Below are positions 15,101 to 21,385 of a DNA stretch of 64,000 nucleotides, one piece after another. How positions within the stretch are numbered: position 1 is the stretch's first letter; every line of letters begins with the position of its first letter. The notes beneath the pieces are model-generated. The model searched no databases and was not told the origin of the DNA. It worked only from the letters and a program-made list of their open reading frames with translations. The DNA lies in the NCBI RefSeq assembly GCF_963678635.1, contig NC_087067.1:53128233-53192232 (forward strand), in the 5' to 3' direction. Origin of the DNA: Symsagittifera roscoffensis. Taxonomy: Eukaryota > Xenacoelomorpha > Acoela > Convolutidae. The translations under genes and the position numbers were made by a program.

Positions 15101-18100
15101 GTTCTATTGGTAAACTGACTTTTGTTGAGTAATGGTCGTAATGGGGAACTGAGGAGGAAAGGCTCGGGACGAATTCAACCTATTGATTAATCGAACCAAA
15201 AAATGAACGAAGTTCGGAGATGTTTTTTGGAGTTGGGAGGTCTGCTTTTCCAACCACAGATCAAGCCATTTTATGTTGTTCTTCTAGAATTCCCTTAAAG
15301 CCACTAGCATGTCATCTAGATAATATTTTGTGAATAGGATTCCTTTCAAAAGTGAGTCCATGACTCTTTGAAACTCGTCAATTCTATAAAACCATAAAGT
15401 CCTGTTAAAAATCTGTATATCGCAGTGGTATCTCCTACTATACTAAAGTTGCACTGTTTACTGCTCCTTAGCTGCTGAGTTGACTATAAGCTATCTTTGG
15501 ATCGAGGTTACTAAACCAGACCTGCCCGTCGGTATTATCAGACAATTGCAAAACTACATTATCCATCAATTCGTGGATGTGCGGAAGACCCCTAACTTGA
15601 GCTGAAAAATGGGGGTCTCAGGGCTGTAAAACGCTTGTTTGAGCTTGAAGGAGTGCTCGCATTAAATTCGTGGATGTTGGGCGCATCTGGTATTTATTTT
15701 TACAAATCTGGTCGATCAAAAATTGTGAATCTAAGGCAAGTTTAATTGCACCGTTTTTCTTTCTAGTGAGCACAATTGAACTTATAAAGCAACCTTCGTC
15801 GCCTTTCTCAAGTTTTTCAAAATGGCCCTCTGTTTCCATTCTTTTTAACTCCTCATTCACTCGCGATAATAAATGTAGGGGCACTCTTCTGCTTATGAAA
15901 AGGGATTGGAAATGTGTGACTTAACGGCTTTACGGTCGTTTGGTATCTTGCCTATTTTCTTAAACTGTTTTTAAAATTCACAAAAAATTCATTTGTCAGA
16001 AATTCTAGTTTATTGGACTTACTCTTCCCAAGTGAGTCGCTGACTGTACAATTCGAAAGTGGGCACTTCTACTGTCTTGCTTCGATTTCCAGTTTTGGAA
16101 GGTTGTCGTTGCCCAGGATGTCTCTTTCGTGTCCTCCCATAAGAAGGGGTCTCTTCACATATCCACCCGTTGGACTGAAATCTAACTATGATTTTACCCA
16201 AGATATTAATTGTATTGTCCGTGAAACCGCAGTACAACTGTTTAATTCGCTTGACCACAGGATGAATGTTCAAGTTTGGGTATCTTAGTTTCAGCTCGTG
16301 TAACACGCTTTGCTTTGAAAAGCTCACTGGGCTGGCCGAATTTTGCATTAGTTGTATGCTATCTTCTCATTTTCATTTGAGTGCAGCTCAGGTATATTAT
16401 TTCTGACATGAAGAGTCGTTTCTATTATATAATATTGGATGCGCTGTTGATTGCAGTGGAGCAGATCTTGATCGGGTGTTGGGTTAAGTTTAGTTACATG
16501 TAACAGGGAAATTCTTTTTTTTGTGCAGGCCCTCAGCCAGACTGCTGTCAGCAACCCTGTGGTAGTCGCAGCCAGACACCCAACCCAAACCTGAGCCCCC
16601 CGCATACACATCCTCAGCAACAATCACAATCGCCCGCCTATTCTCAGGGATCCCAATCGCCAAGAGGATTCGGGTTCAGTTCTGGATACGGACAGAGGAG
16701 GCCAGTGCCCACTCGATTCCTGCCAAGGAGACCCCTAAGAAAGAGACTGGCTCCCAGAACGCCCAAGGTGCAGAAGACATCGGGCAATGAATGCTACCAT
16801 AACCCTCCTTCCTCATATCATGAAGGAGATCAGTATGTTTCGGCGCATGACAGAAACTGTGCTTTTTCGCGATACAACTTAACTAAATGCACCAAAGATA
16901 ACTGCGAGCCGTCAGATGTGCTCGGGAAGTGCTCCACTGCTTGTCATGCCTGCGGACCCGCCTGTTCACGTCTCGGCTGCAGGAAGGGAATGCAATCGTC
17001 GGGAAGAGGGAGTCCCCTAAGAAGACGGAGAATGTTAAGAAAGCGGTGCCCGGGTCCACAACAGGATTACGGTCCGGACGAGGGCCAGTTTGCTATGACG
17101 CCAGTGCAATCGAATAGTAGTCACTACTCGCCAGCTAGTGGAATGCTGGAACCACCTGCAGAGCCTCAAGGCATCTTGTCAATCAAGAATGTGAGCGAGA
17201 TCCACATCACGTCAATCAGATCTGTGAGTGATGACGATTCACCGATTGAAACGCACTCTCATCACACTATTGAGTATGAAGAATCATTCAATGATGACGA
17301 GGATTTCGATAACGAAGAGGATGAAAACGAAAACTGGATGGATGAAAATAACAATAATATTGGATACAATGACAACGAAGTGTTTGTCAACAACAACGTC
17401 TTCGAGGACCCCGATAACCAAATGCACGATGATGGTGGCTTCAATCAAGAGTTCAACAACGATTTCAATGATGATTACAATCAGCAACAAGGAAACGAAG
17501 GCGAGGAAGAAGAAAGCTCCGAGTGTGAGTGCGACCCAGAATGTGAGAACAGTTGCAACCCTAACTACGATCCTCCGCTCCATACTAGCTCGCCACCTCC
17601 GGGGGGAAGTGTAGCTGAAATGGGAACCCAATATGACAATTTTGACGACGAAGACGACTGTGGAAAATGCGACGCCAGTTGTCAGAACAGCTGCAACATT
17701 GACTTCTATCAGTCCAAGCAGAGTGTCGGAAACAGTCCGATTGAGTCGCCTCCTCGAAGTATGCACAGTGCGGGCACCTCAATGGGAGGCCAAAGCACTC
17801 CACCTTGCGATGATTACTCTTGCCTAGAAGCACCTTCTCTCAAATTCTCCAGGAGTCAAGCACCCAGCGTCAACTCAACTGGAAGCAAACTGCAATTCGC
17901 GGAGCCAGTTTTGATTGAACAAGCTACTGAGGTATTTGATACTTCTGACCAGCTGGCCGAAAGAGTAGGACCGGATGGACTGCCTAGATATCAGTATGTC
18001 ATAGAAACCCAAACTGACATTTATTCAAACTTGGACGCTCAATCAGCCCGCTCGATGGGATCAACTGGATTCCATGAGACCCAGGCACAACCCCAAATGA

Positions 18101-19802
18101 ATCCGGCCCCTGGACCCTTCCACGAAGATCAAAGTGACTACTTACAGAGAAAAACTCCTCCTCAAGTACAGTTCCAGGACGACAACCAGAGCCGAACCAG
18201 TACACAGAGTCTGTACAGAGAAAATAAGGCGTCGACGCTACGCTCCATTGTTGGAGCCGATCGGAGAAGCGAAGCTGAAGCGTTCGACAGCCAGAGCACT
18301 TCAATTGTGAAGTCATTGACGAGTACACATAAGCTACTCAGTCAACCAATGTCATCGTCATCATTGCTGGAATCTCTCGACCAGGACGTCCAGAAAGAAC
18401 TATTCGAGGAAATTCCACTCCCTCCACCGGATCCGTATACGGAGTATGAGCAAGACATGCTGGACCAACTGGGAGAGGAGGAAGGAGAGGGCGAGGATCA
18501 GTTCGAGTACAGTAACTTCAAAATGGACTATGATGGAAATGAACTCGACGAACAGTTTGAGCCAATAGGAGCTGAGGAAGAAGTGTATGACGAGGATTTT
18601 GAAGACCAACCAGATCCAGATATCGACCAGTTCCCAAACAGATCTTCTCAGATAGTGGGAACTCCTCGGATGCAATCAGTAGGTTCCGTCGGATCCGCAG
18701 CTTCGCTTCCGGGTCAGCCACCGAGTACTAGAATCAGTTCCCCCTCAACAGACGTGCAGCACACTGTGAATGATGCTGGTATCCAATGTGAAGGGATCGG
18801 ACCCCCTCCTGTGAACATGCGAGATGTCATGATTCAGGACGAAACTGTCGACGAGGGTCCCTGTTACTGTATGGACCCAGAGAATGACCCCGCTCTGCGC
18901 TTTAGCAAAGGGACTTCTCCCATACCCGTTGGGTCGAACTGTATATGTCACATTAAAATAGGACCAGGGTCGCCAAAGAAGAACACTAAAATGAAGAGCA
19001 AATTCAGGACTGCGCCTAGTAGACACAAGCCCATCTGGAGACATGGGATGAGGGATGAGCCCCGATTGATGGGGAGGGGAAGCAACCTGCACAGACTGGG
19101 CAAATACAACCCCAACAGTGAGTAGAAAAAGTTGCAAGTACAGGAACATTGTCAATGTTTTTCTGAAGCATCTCAAAAATAATAGATAGGACCATCAGTA
19201 GCCGAGCTATTCAACAGTAATTGTTATGACTTCAACAGTAATTGTTATGACATGTTTAAATTACATTATCTGTTTTGAATTTTGGAAGAAGTTCGTTTGT
19301 AAAATTTTATATAGTGGTCTGGGGCTTCTAGCATTAAAAAATATTTGCTATACCAAGAACAGAAACCTATGACTTCGACAAGGAGAGAAAAAACGATTGG
19401 CTCGTAAGACCACATCCTTTCTTTTATATGGCCTCATCTTAAACATTATTTGGTGGCAGAAGTATGCTAAATGAATCTATGGCAGCCTAACTTGTGTTTG
19501 TGTTGTGTTTAGTGGGATGCGTGTCGTGTTTAGAGCCCATGAGACCAGCCGCTTGGCAGGAGTGGGACTTCTCTGCCCACCCCAGAAGACACCCCCACCC
19601 CCACCCCATGCATCCTTGCAGTGGACCCCCACACCATACCACCCACCACACCCGTCATGCAATACCCCACATGTCCATATATGGACCCCCTATGGTCTCC
19701 CCGCCCTATCCAGGGTCCAGGCCTTGTTCCACCACCTCCACTGGCTCATCAATTGGATTGTCTTTTTGCGTATGTCCAGATGGAGCTCATTGTACTTGCT
19801 AG
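3..19802 (+). CDS. Large low-complexity host protein, 7 exons, 5' end missing
   Basis: Exons 3-122, 369-1897, 2024-2740, 3256-3508, 10780-11536, 16529-19117 and 19513-19802 join in one frame (6255 nt, about 2084 residues plus stop). Every junction has GT-AG ends and matching phase (0, 2, 2, 0, 1, 1). In order the protein has an S/K/T/G-rich start, D-P-R repeats, R/S/G/K-rich stretches, an RS segment with a lysine run, a P/Q/M-rich segment, a long acidic N/D/E/Q/S-rich region with cysteine clusters, and a H/P-rich tail ending in cysteines. No catalytic domain is recognised and it looks largely disordered. The RS and basic segments would fit a nuclear or RNA-associated role, and the TQT-like motifs a cytoskeletal adaptor, but neither is shown. 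The start lies upstream of the window. Introns 4 and 5 are enlarged by retroelements. Confidence 0.75.
369..1897 (+). CDS. Gene 1 exon with D-P-R repeats
   Basis: The acceptor is TTTGCAG|G at 368/369 and the donor is CAAG|GTAAGT at 1897/1898, ending two bases into an Arg codon (phase 2). The first 220 residues are S/K/G/E-rich. Then come 17-residue units built on RRPDDPRYDDP and about 13 units of GDPRDDPRRT. The exon end is R/S/D-rich. A +1-shifted frame also stays open through the repeats, but its Met/Leu/Gly/Ile product is a by-product of the repeat unit. Confidence 0.8.
1060..1340 (+). repeat. 51-bp coding repeats
   Basis: Four to five diverged 51-bp units encode 17-residue repeats of the type G-[DA]-S-R-R-P-D-D-P-R-Y-D-D-P-[RK]-R-T. 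The last units lose part of the motif and grade into the 30-bp repeat that follows, so the shorter unit probably arose from the longer one. Confidence 0.75.
1371..1760 (+). repeat. 30-bp coding minisatellite (about 13 units)
   Basis: Exactly 30-bp units begin GGGGATCCTA at 1371, 1401, 1431 and so on to 1731, with few substitutions. Each encodes GDPRDDPRRT or a close variant. Copy number is likely to vary between alleles because the units are nearly identical. Confidence 0.9.
2024..2740 (+). CDS. Gene 1 exon, R/S/G/D-rich
   Basis: The frame is open from before 2009 to a CCCAG|GTGAGG donor at 2740/2741 (phase 2). The exon is Arg/Ser/Gly/Asp-rich and then Ser/Lys-rich, ending with an acidic YLDLEEMQDQDP segment. 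Two acceptors 15 bp apart, after 2008 (TATTAG) and after 2023 (AATTAG), both keep the frame. The upstream one would add five residues, so the exact start is uncertain. Confidence 0.75.
3256..3508 (+). CDS. Gene 1 exon encoding an RS-type segment
   Basis: The acceptor GTTAG|A at 3255/3256 supplies the one base needed to complete the split Arg codon from the previous exon. A 12-bp repeat (GTGGGAGTAGAA type, about 3345-3395) encodes RSGS units. These grade into RSRSKSRSRS, then SSPRKKK and a lysine run. The donor is GAG|GTACGC at 3508/3509 (phase 0). RS tracts of this kind are typical of splicing-related and other nuclear proteins. The exon is short and repetitive, so its exact limits rest on splice phase. 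Confidence 0.72.
3537..3863 (+). repeat. 5' LTR of gypsy element 1
   Basis: Starts (C/T)GTCATGA and ends GAAATCTCA. It matches the 3' LTR along its whole length, with scattered substitutions and an indel near TATACATCTATT. It contains a TATATAAC box near 3590 and AATAAA at 3742-3747. Confidence 0.85.
3863..5049 (+). pseudogene. Gag of gypsy element 1, broken
   Basis: The frame opens at ATG 3863 (MAQPAMPV), stops at 3959-3961 and 4063-4065, then shifts near an A-run at about 4268-4275. It continues from 4279 to a stop at 5047-5049. The later part has a gag-like helical region and two zinc-knuckle-like clusters near 4800-4910: CYIC with an extended spacing, then CNACKKKGHFAKVC with canonical CCHC spacing. 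This is the nucleocapsid region of a retrotransposon gag. Confidence 0.8.
3864..3871 (+). promoter_or_regulatory. Primer binding site of gypsy element 1
   Basis: TGGCGCAG directly abuts the LTR end, as expected for a site pairing with the CCA end of a tRNA. The same eight bases follow the LTR of the intact element at 33126 and the relic at 20437. The gag start codon (3863-3865) overlaps it. Confidence 0.65.
5055..6963 (+). pseudogene. Protease, reverse transcriptase and RNase H of gypsy element 1, broken
   Basis: The aspartic protease is marked by ATVDTGSPVSF near 5125. The RT follows, with a TAA at 5637-5639 and at least two frame changes (near 5862 and 6050). The catalytic motif is visible as YFDD near 6070. 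An RNase H/connection region follows (SRFLNSAEINYSTNELELL near 6555), with TAG at 6643-6645 and continued homology (TDHRAI near 6675) to about 6963. The order matches the intact element at 33125. It cannot be translated as it stands. Confidence 0.85.
7323..8716 (+). pseudogene. Integrase region of gypsy element 1, broken
   Basis: 7323-7735 encodes an Asn/Thr-rich spacer of unknown role. From 7736 the frame has the zinc-binding H..H..C..C region (HPGQAAM to CEKCPEC, about 8070-8170), then the core with KLDFAGP, TDRGSGF and CGLVERS supplying the D, D, E triad. One in-frame TGA at 8396-8398 interrupts it. Confidence 0.82.
9030..10074 (+). pseudogene. C-terminal extension of gypsy element 1 pol
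   Basis: Two open stretches (9030-9374 and 9412-10074) in different frames follow the integrase. The first is Lys/Arg-rich. The second is a disordered S/T/P/Q-rich tail containing GRSKKPTRFYGDP. The intact element has a comparable long disordered tail with SRKSTRKRTAVSKFGG. The role of such tails is not established here. Confidence 0.55.
10203..10543 (+). repeat. 3' LTR of gypsy element 1
   Basis: TGTCATGAGG to AAATCTCA. About 340 bp, nearly collinear with the 5' LTR, with a short ATTCTATTCT-type insertion near 10450. The divergence fits an old insertion. Confidence 0.85.
10780..11536 (+). CDS. Gene 1 exon, Pro/Gln/Met-rich
   Basis: The acceptor TTCGCAG|G at 10779/10780 is phase 0 and matches the exon ending at 3508, so the intron between them (3509-10779) contains a whole gypsy element. 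The exon is rich in G, P, Q, Y and M. It has a run of eight prolines and the short motif VGCQTSP. The donor TCA|A|GTGAGA after 11536 leaves phase 1. The frame would otherwise stop within a few codons at 11545-11547. Confidence 0.75.
11537..12818 (+). other. AT-rich intron sequence of gene 1
   Basis: No coding signal is seen. A close pair of ACTTAATATCCGG repeats lies at about 11755-11790. Otherwise the stretch is AT-rich, with A-runs. The distal part may be the decayed end of the minus-strand gypsy element, but I found no LTR pair. Confidence 0.4.
12819..13127 (-). pseudogene. Possible C-terminal fragment of gypsy element 3
   Basis: A 102-codon open stretch, Lys/Arg-rich and then Ser-rich, in the place expected for the post-integrase tail. 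There is no clear alignment to the tails of the other elements. The assignment rests mainly on position and strand. Confidence 0.35.
13740..14054 (-). pseudogene. Integrase zinc-binding fragment of gypsy element 3
   Basis: HPGHFGIEFLAEYIWWPHIH and CRQCLKAGKN match the H2C2 region of element 1 (HPGQAAMIDASEYIWWPFLN and CPECTLFGKN). The D-D-E core that should follow is not recognisable. Confidence 0.78.
14698..14949 (-). pseudogene. RNase H fragment of gypsy element 3
   Basis: FLNNHEMKYSANELEILGVV aligns with FLNSAEINYSTNELELLAIV of element 1 and FLNAAEKKYSTNELEMLAVV of element 2. The fragment ends near the conserved HLAGKDMGFTDF segment, equivalent to the HMPGAKIGLADYLS segment of element 2. 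Confidence 0.8.
15200..15884 (-). pseudogene. Reverse transcriptase fragment of gypsy element 3
   Basis: 15884-15618 encodes RVNEELKRMETEGHFEKLEK and KKNGAIKLALDS, collinear with the RT palm start of the other two elements. Further on, 15325-15311 on the minus strand encodes a YLDD catalytic motif in the context of KYYLDDMLV. Frames differ between the two parts, so the gene is broken. Confidence 0.75.
16019..16348 (-). pseudogene. Protease-end/RT-start fragment of gypsy element 3
   Basis: Contains IIVRFQSNGW, which aligns with LEIPIMSNGW of element 1 and MQVTLHSNGW of element 2, just after the protease active site. The active-site triplet itself was not identified here. Confidence 0.6.
16529..19117 (+). 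CDS. Gene 1 exon, acidic with cysteine clusters
   Basis: A strong polypyrimidine acceptor, TTTTTTGTGCAG|GC, at 16528/16529 supplies the two bases that phase 1 needs. The exon starts PQPDCCQQPCGS and has a basic stretch (LPRRPLRKRLAPR). Cys clusters follow: CHACGPACSRLGC near 16943, then two related C-x3-C-x3-C motifs (CDPECENSC and CDASCQNSC), then CYC and CIC near 18860-18950. Between them is a long N/D/E-rich region. The exon ends at a consensus donor, ACA|GTGAGT, after 19117. Without splicing the frame stops at 19123-19125. Confidence 0.8.
19513..19802 (+). CDS. Gene 1 last exon
   Basis: Acceptors after 19512 (GTGTTTAG) and after 19533 (GTGTTTAG) are both in phase with the donor at 19117. 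The product is His/Pro-rich (HPHPHPMHPC) and then Ser/Thr-rich. It ends FCVCPDGAHCTC and a TAG stop at 19800-19802. The cysteine-rich ending resembles the Cys clusters of the preceding exon, which supports the join. Confidence 0.6.
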
Positions 19803-20208
19803 CTAACGAACTCATGGCACGAAACTTTAAGAAGCGGAAAGTCTATGAACCAAAGTTTTACAAAACCTTATAAATTCAAAGTTCAAATATTATTCCTCTG
19901 TAGTTTGTCCATTCCTCAGTCTTGAGCTCACACTCTAGCTGTTCGTTGGTATATAAGCCGATCGAAGTACAATTCAGCCAACTTATAAACCAGCTGCAAA
20001 TGCTGAACAAGGATAGACGCCTATTGTGCAAATCGCACAGAATTTTCTGATCATAGTCATAGAGAAACACAAGTTAGAGCATATTCGACAGTCGAAAAAA
20101 ATGGCTGTCATGGTGCTAAATCAGTCATTTGAGTCTTTATTTAGTTCATGTTTCTATTCTCCTGTCAATCATTTCTGTTCTATTCGGTGCTAGCCATCAT
20201 TGACAGGT
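19803..20208. other. 3' flank of gene 1
   Basis: Follows the TAG of the last exon. AT-rich, with no clear AATAAA close by and no credible coding sequence. A short minus-strand open frame at 19876-20070 shows no recognisable features. Confidence 0.4.
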
Positions 20209-20384
20209 ACTGGCCTTCGGAGTGTCTGACACCGTCGGTTGACCGCTAAAACATTACAGTATCCAAGATCATGATAATGTTTAAGCGGTCAACCGACGGT
20301 GTCATGGTTTGCAAAATTTGATATCTTAACCATGCAAAAATTCATAAAACTTTGAATTTTTGCGAGTTCACTCCGAAGGCCAGT
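20209..20384. repeat. Foldback (MITE-like) element with nested inverted repeats
   Basis: The outer arms, ACTGGCCTTCGGAGTG (20209-20224) and its exact reverse complement (20369-20384), enclose a second pair (20228-20247 and 20284-20303, 20 bp, exact). The inner stem continues with AAACATTA/TAATGTTT. No coding capacity and no clear target duplication. Confidence 0.8.
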
Positions 20385-20386
20385 TA

Positions 20387-20461
20387 AAGTTGTTTCTTAA
20401 GAATTTAATTTAAAGTGTCGAAACACGTTCTTTACATGGCGCAGACAGCAGGACAAAGTGG
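20387..20461 (+). mobile_element. Relic of a gypsy LTR/PBS/gag junction
   Basis: TTTACATGGCGCAGACAGCA at 20431-20450, continuing GGACAAAG, matches the LTR end, primer site and first gag codons of the intact element (33121 on). The upstream 50 bp differs from its LTR, so this is a fragment of another family. Only the junction survives. Confidence 0.6.
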
Positions 20462-20554
20462 GTGAAAAGGGGTGGGATGTAATCTTTTCTAAAGCTTTGT
20501 AAAAATACACTACGCTCGTAAATACATGAAGTTTCTTGAAACGTCTTTTTCTTC

Positions 20555-20702
20555 AAACATCACTTGGTAAAGACAATTTTTTGTTGAATTTAAACAACTT
20601 TTGGCAATTTTTTTTCTATTTTTTAAACATACTTTACCAAGTGATGTTTAAAAAATAGAAAAAAAAATTGCCAAAAGTTGTTTAAATTCAACAAAAAATT
20701 GT
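20555..20702. repeat. Interleaved inverted repeats A-B-A'-B'
   Basis: A (20555-20572, AAACATCACTTGGTAAAG) pairs with A' (20632-20649). B (20573-20630, about 58 bp, AT-rich) pairs with B' (20644-20702), essentially without mismatch. The order A-B-A'-B' lets the two pairings compete. No coding capacity. Confidence 0.85.
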
Positions 20703-20847
20703 TTAAAATTGTTCCTATTTTTTGAAAAATCGTTTTTAGATTATCAGTAAAAACCGGTTGTAAAACACTTGTTGTCATTACGCACGGGAATGTTGTTACA
20801 GCACTGATCTCCTCTAGCTGCACAACTGCTGAAACTATATTAATTAT

Positions 20848-21362
20848 TGTTGCAGCGCAAATATAAAACAATAGTACAAATGCATATAAACGTAAATGTG
20901 CGAAAGTATAAATGCATATAAATGTAAATGCATACAGGGACAGTAGCCAAGCGTATACATGGTGCATCCCGGCGGGTTCGGCGCCAGTTCGAATCCCGAC
21001 TAGGTCATTTCCTTTCTAGAACTCGAATGTGCACCGAACCTGATGTGATGCTCCGTAACCAGGTTCGGTCCCCCCAAAACCGATTTTAACCGTCTTTTCG
21101 CTCCAATTTGGTTCAGCCTTGATTAAGGCTGACCTTTAAAAAGAGCAATTTGTCTCAAGGACAAATACTGGCCATTTTTGCAGCTTGCTTTGATTTATGC
21201 AGTTGTTTTGTGGCCGATGTTACCGACGATAAAGTTTGTTAAAATTGTCGTTATATTTTCAAATTTCCGTTATATTTCCGGAGTTATTTTGCCGAGAAAA
21301 TACTCATTAATTAAAGTGTTTAAAAACCGTTTTTTATATAATCTTGGAGATTGACGCGCACA
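20848..21362 (+). repeat. 5' LTR of the BEL element
   Basis: 515 bp, TG...CA. Near the start is a doubled AAATGCATATAAA segment with TATA-like character, followed by a tRNA-like A/B-box region. Three stem-loops follow: 21033-21042 with 21060-21069, CAGCCTT/AAGGCTG at about 21114-21131, and TTGTC/GACAA just after. Almost identical to the 3' LTR. Confidence 0.92.
20944..20996 (+). promoter_or_regulatory. tRNA-like A box and B box within the BEL 5' LTR
   Basis: TAGCCAAGCG (20944 on) resembles a tRNA A box. AGTTCGAATCC (20986-20996) is one base from the B-box consensus GGTTCGANTCC. Their spacing, 42 bases start to start, is that of a tRNA gene. This suggests a SINE-like or tRNA-derived RNA polymerase III promoter captured within the LTR. 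Confidence 0.6.
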
Positions 21363-21365
21363 TTT

Positions 21366-21385
21366 TGGCGCCCCACAAGGGACAG
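21366..21385 (+). promoter_or_regulatory. Primer binding site of the BEL element
   Basis: TGGCGCCCCACAAGGGACAG begins three bases after the LTR. TGGCGCC starts are common to many LTR elements. The cognate tRNA was not determined. Confidence 0.65.

Larger units (their letters stand above)
12819..16348 (-). mobile_element. Ty3/gypsy-like element 3, minus strand, heavily decayed and 5'-truncated
   Basis: On the minus strand, pieces appear in pol order: protease/RT linker (16348-16019), RT (15884 to about 15200), RNase H (14949-14698), integrase zinc-binding region (14054-13740) and a C-terminal piece (13127-12819). Each resembles the matching part of element 1. Gag and both LTRs were not found. 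It lies antisense within an intron of gene 1. Confidence 0.8.

Noticed and set aside
17284-17766. Val/Ile-rich minus-strand frames opposite the acidic exon
   Set aside because: Antisense of Asn/Asp codons gives Val/Ile; no independent support.
20944-20996. Functional tRNA gene
   Set aside because: Only A/B-box-like sequence was identified, with no convincing acceptor stem, and it lies inside both LTRs.
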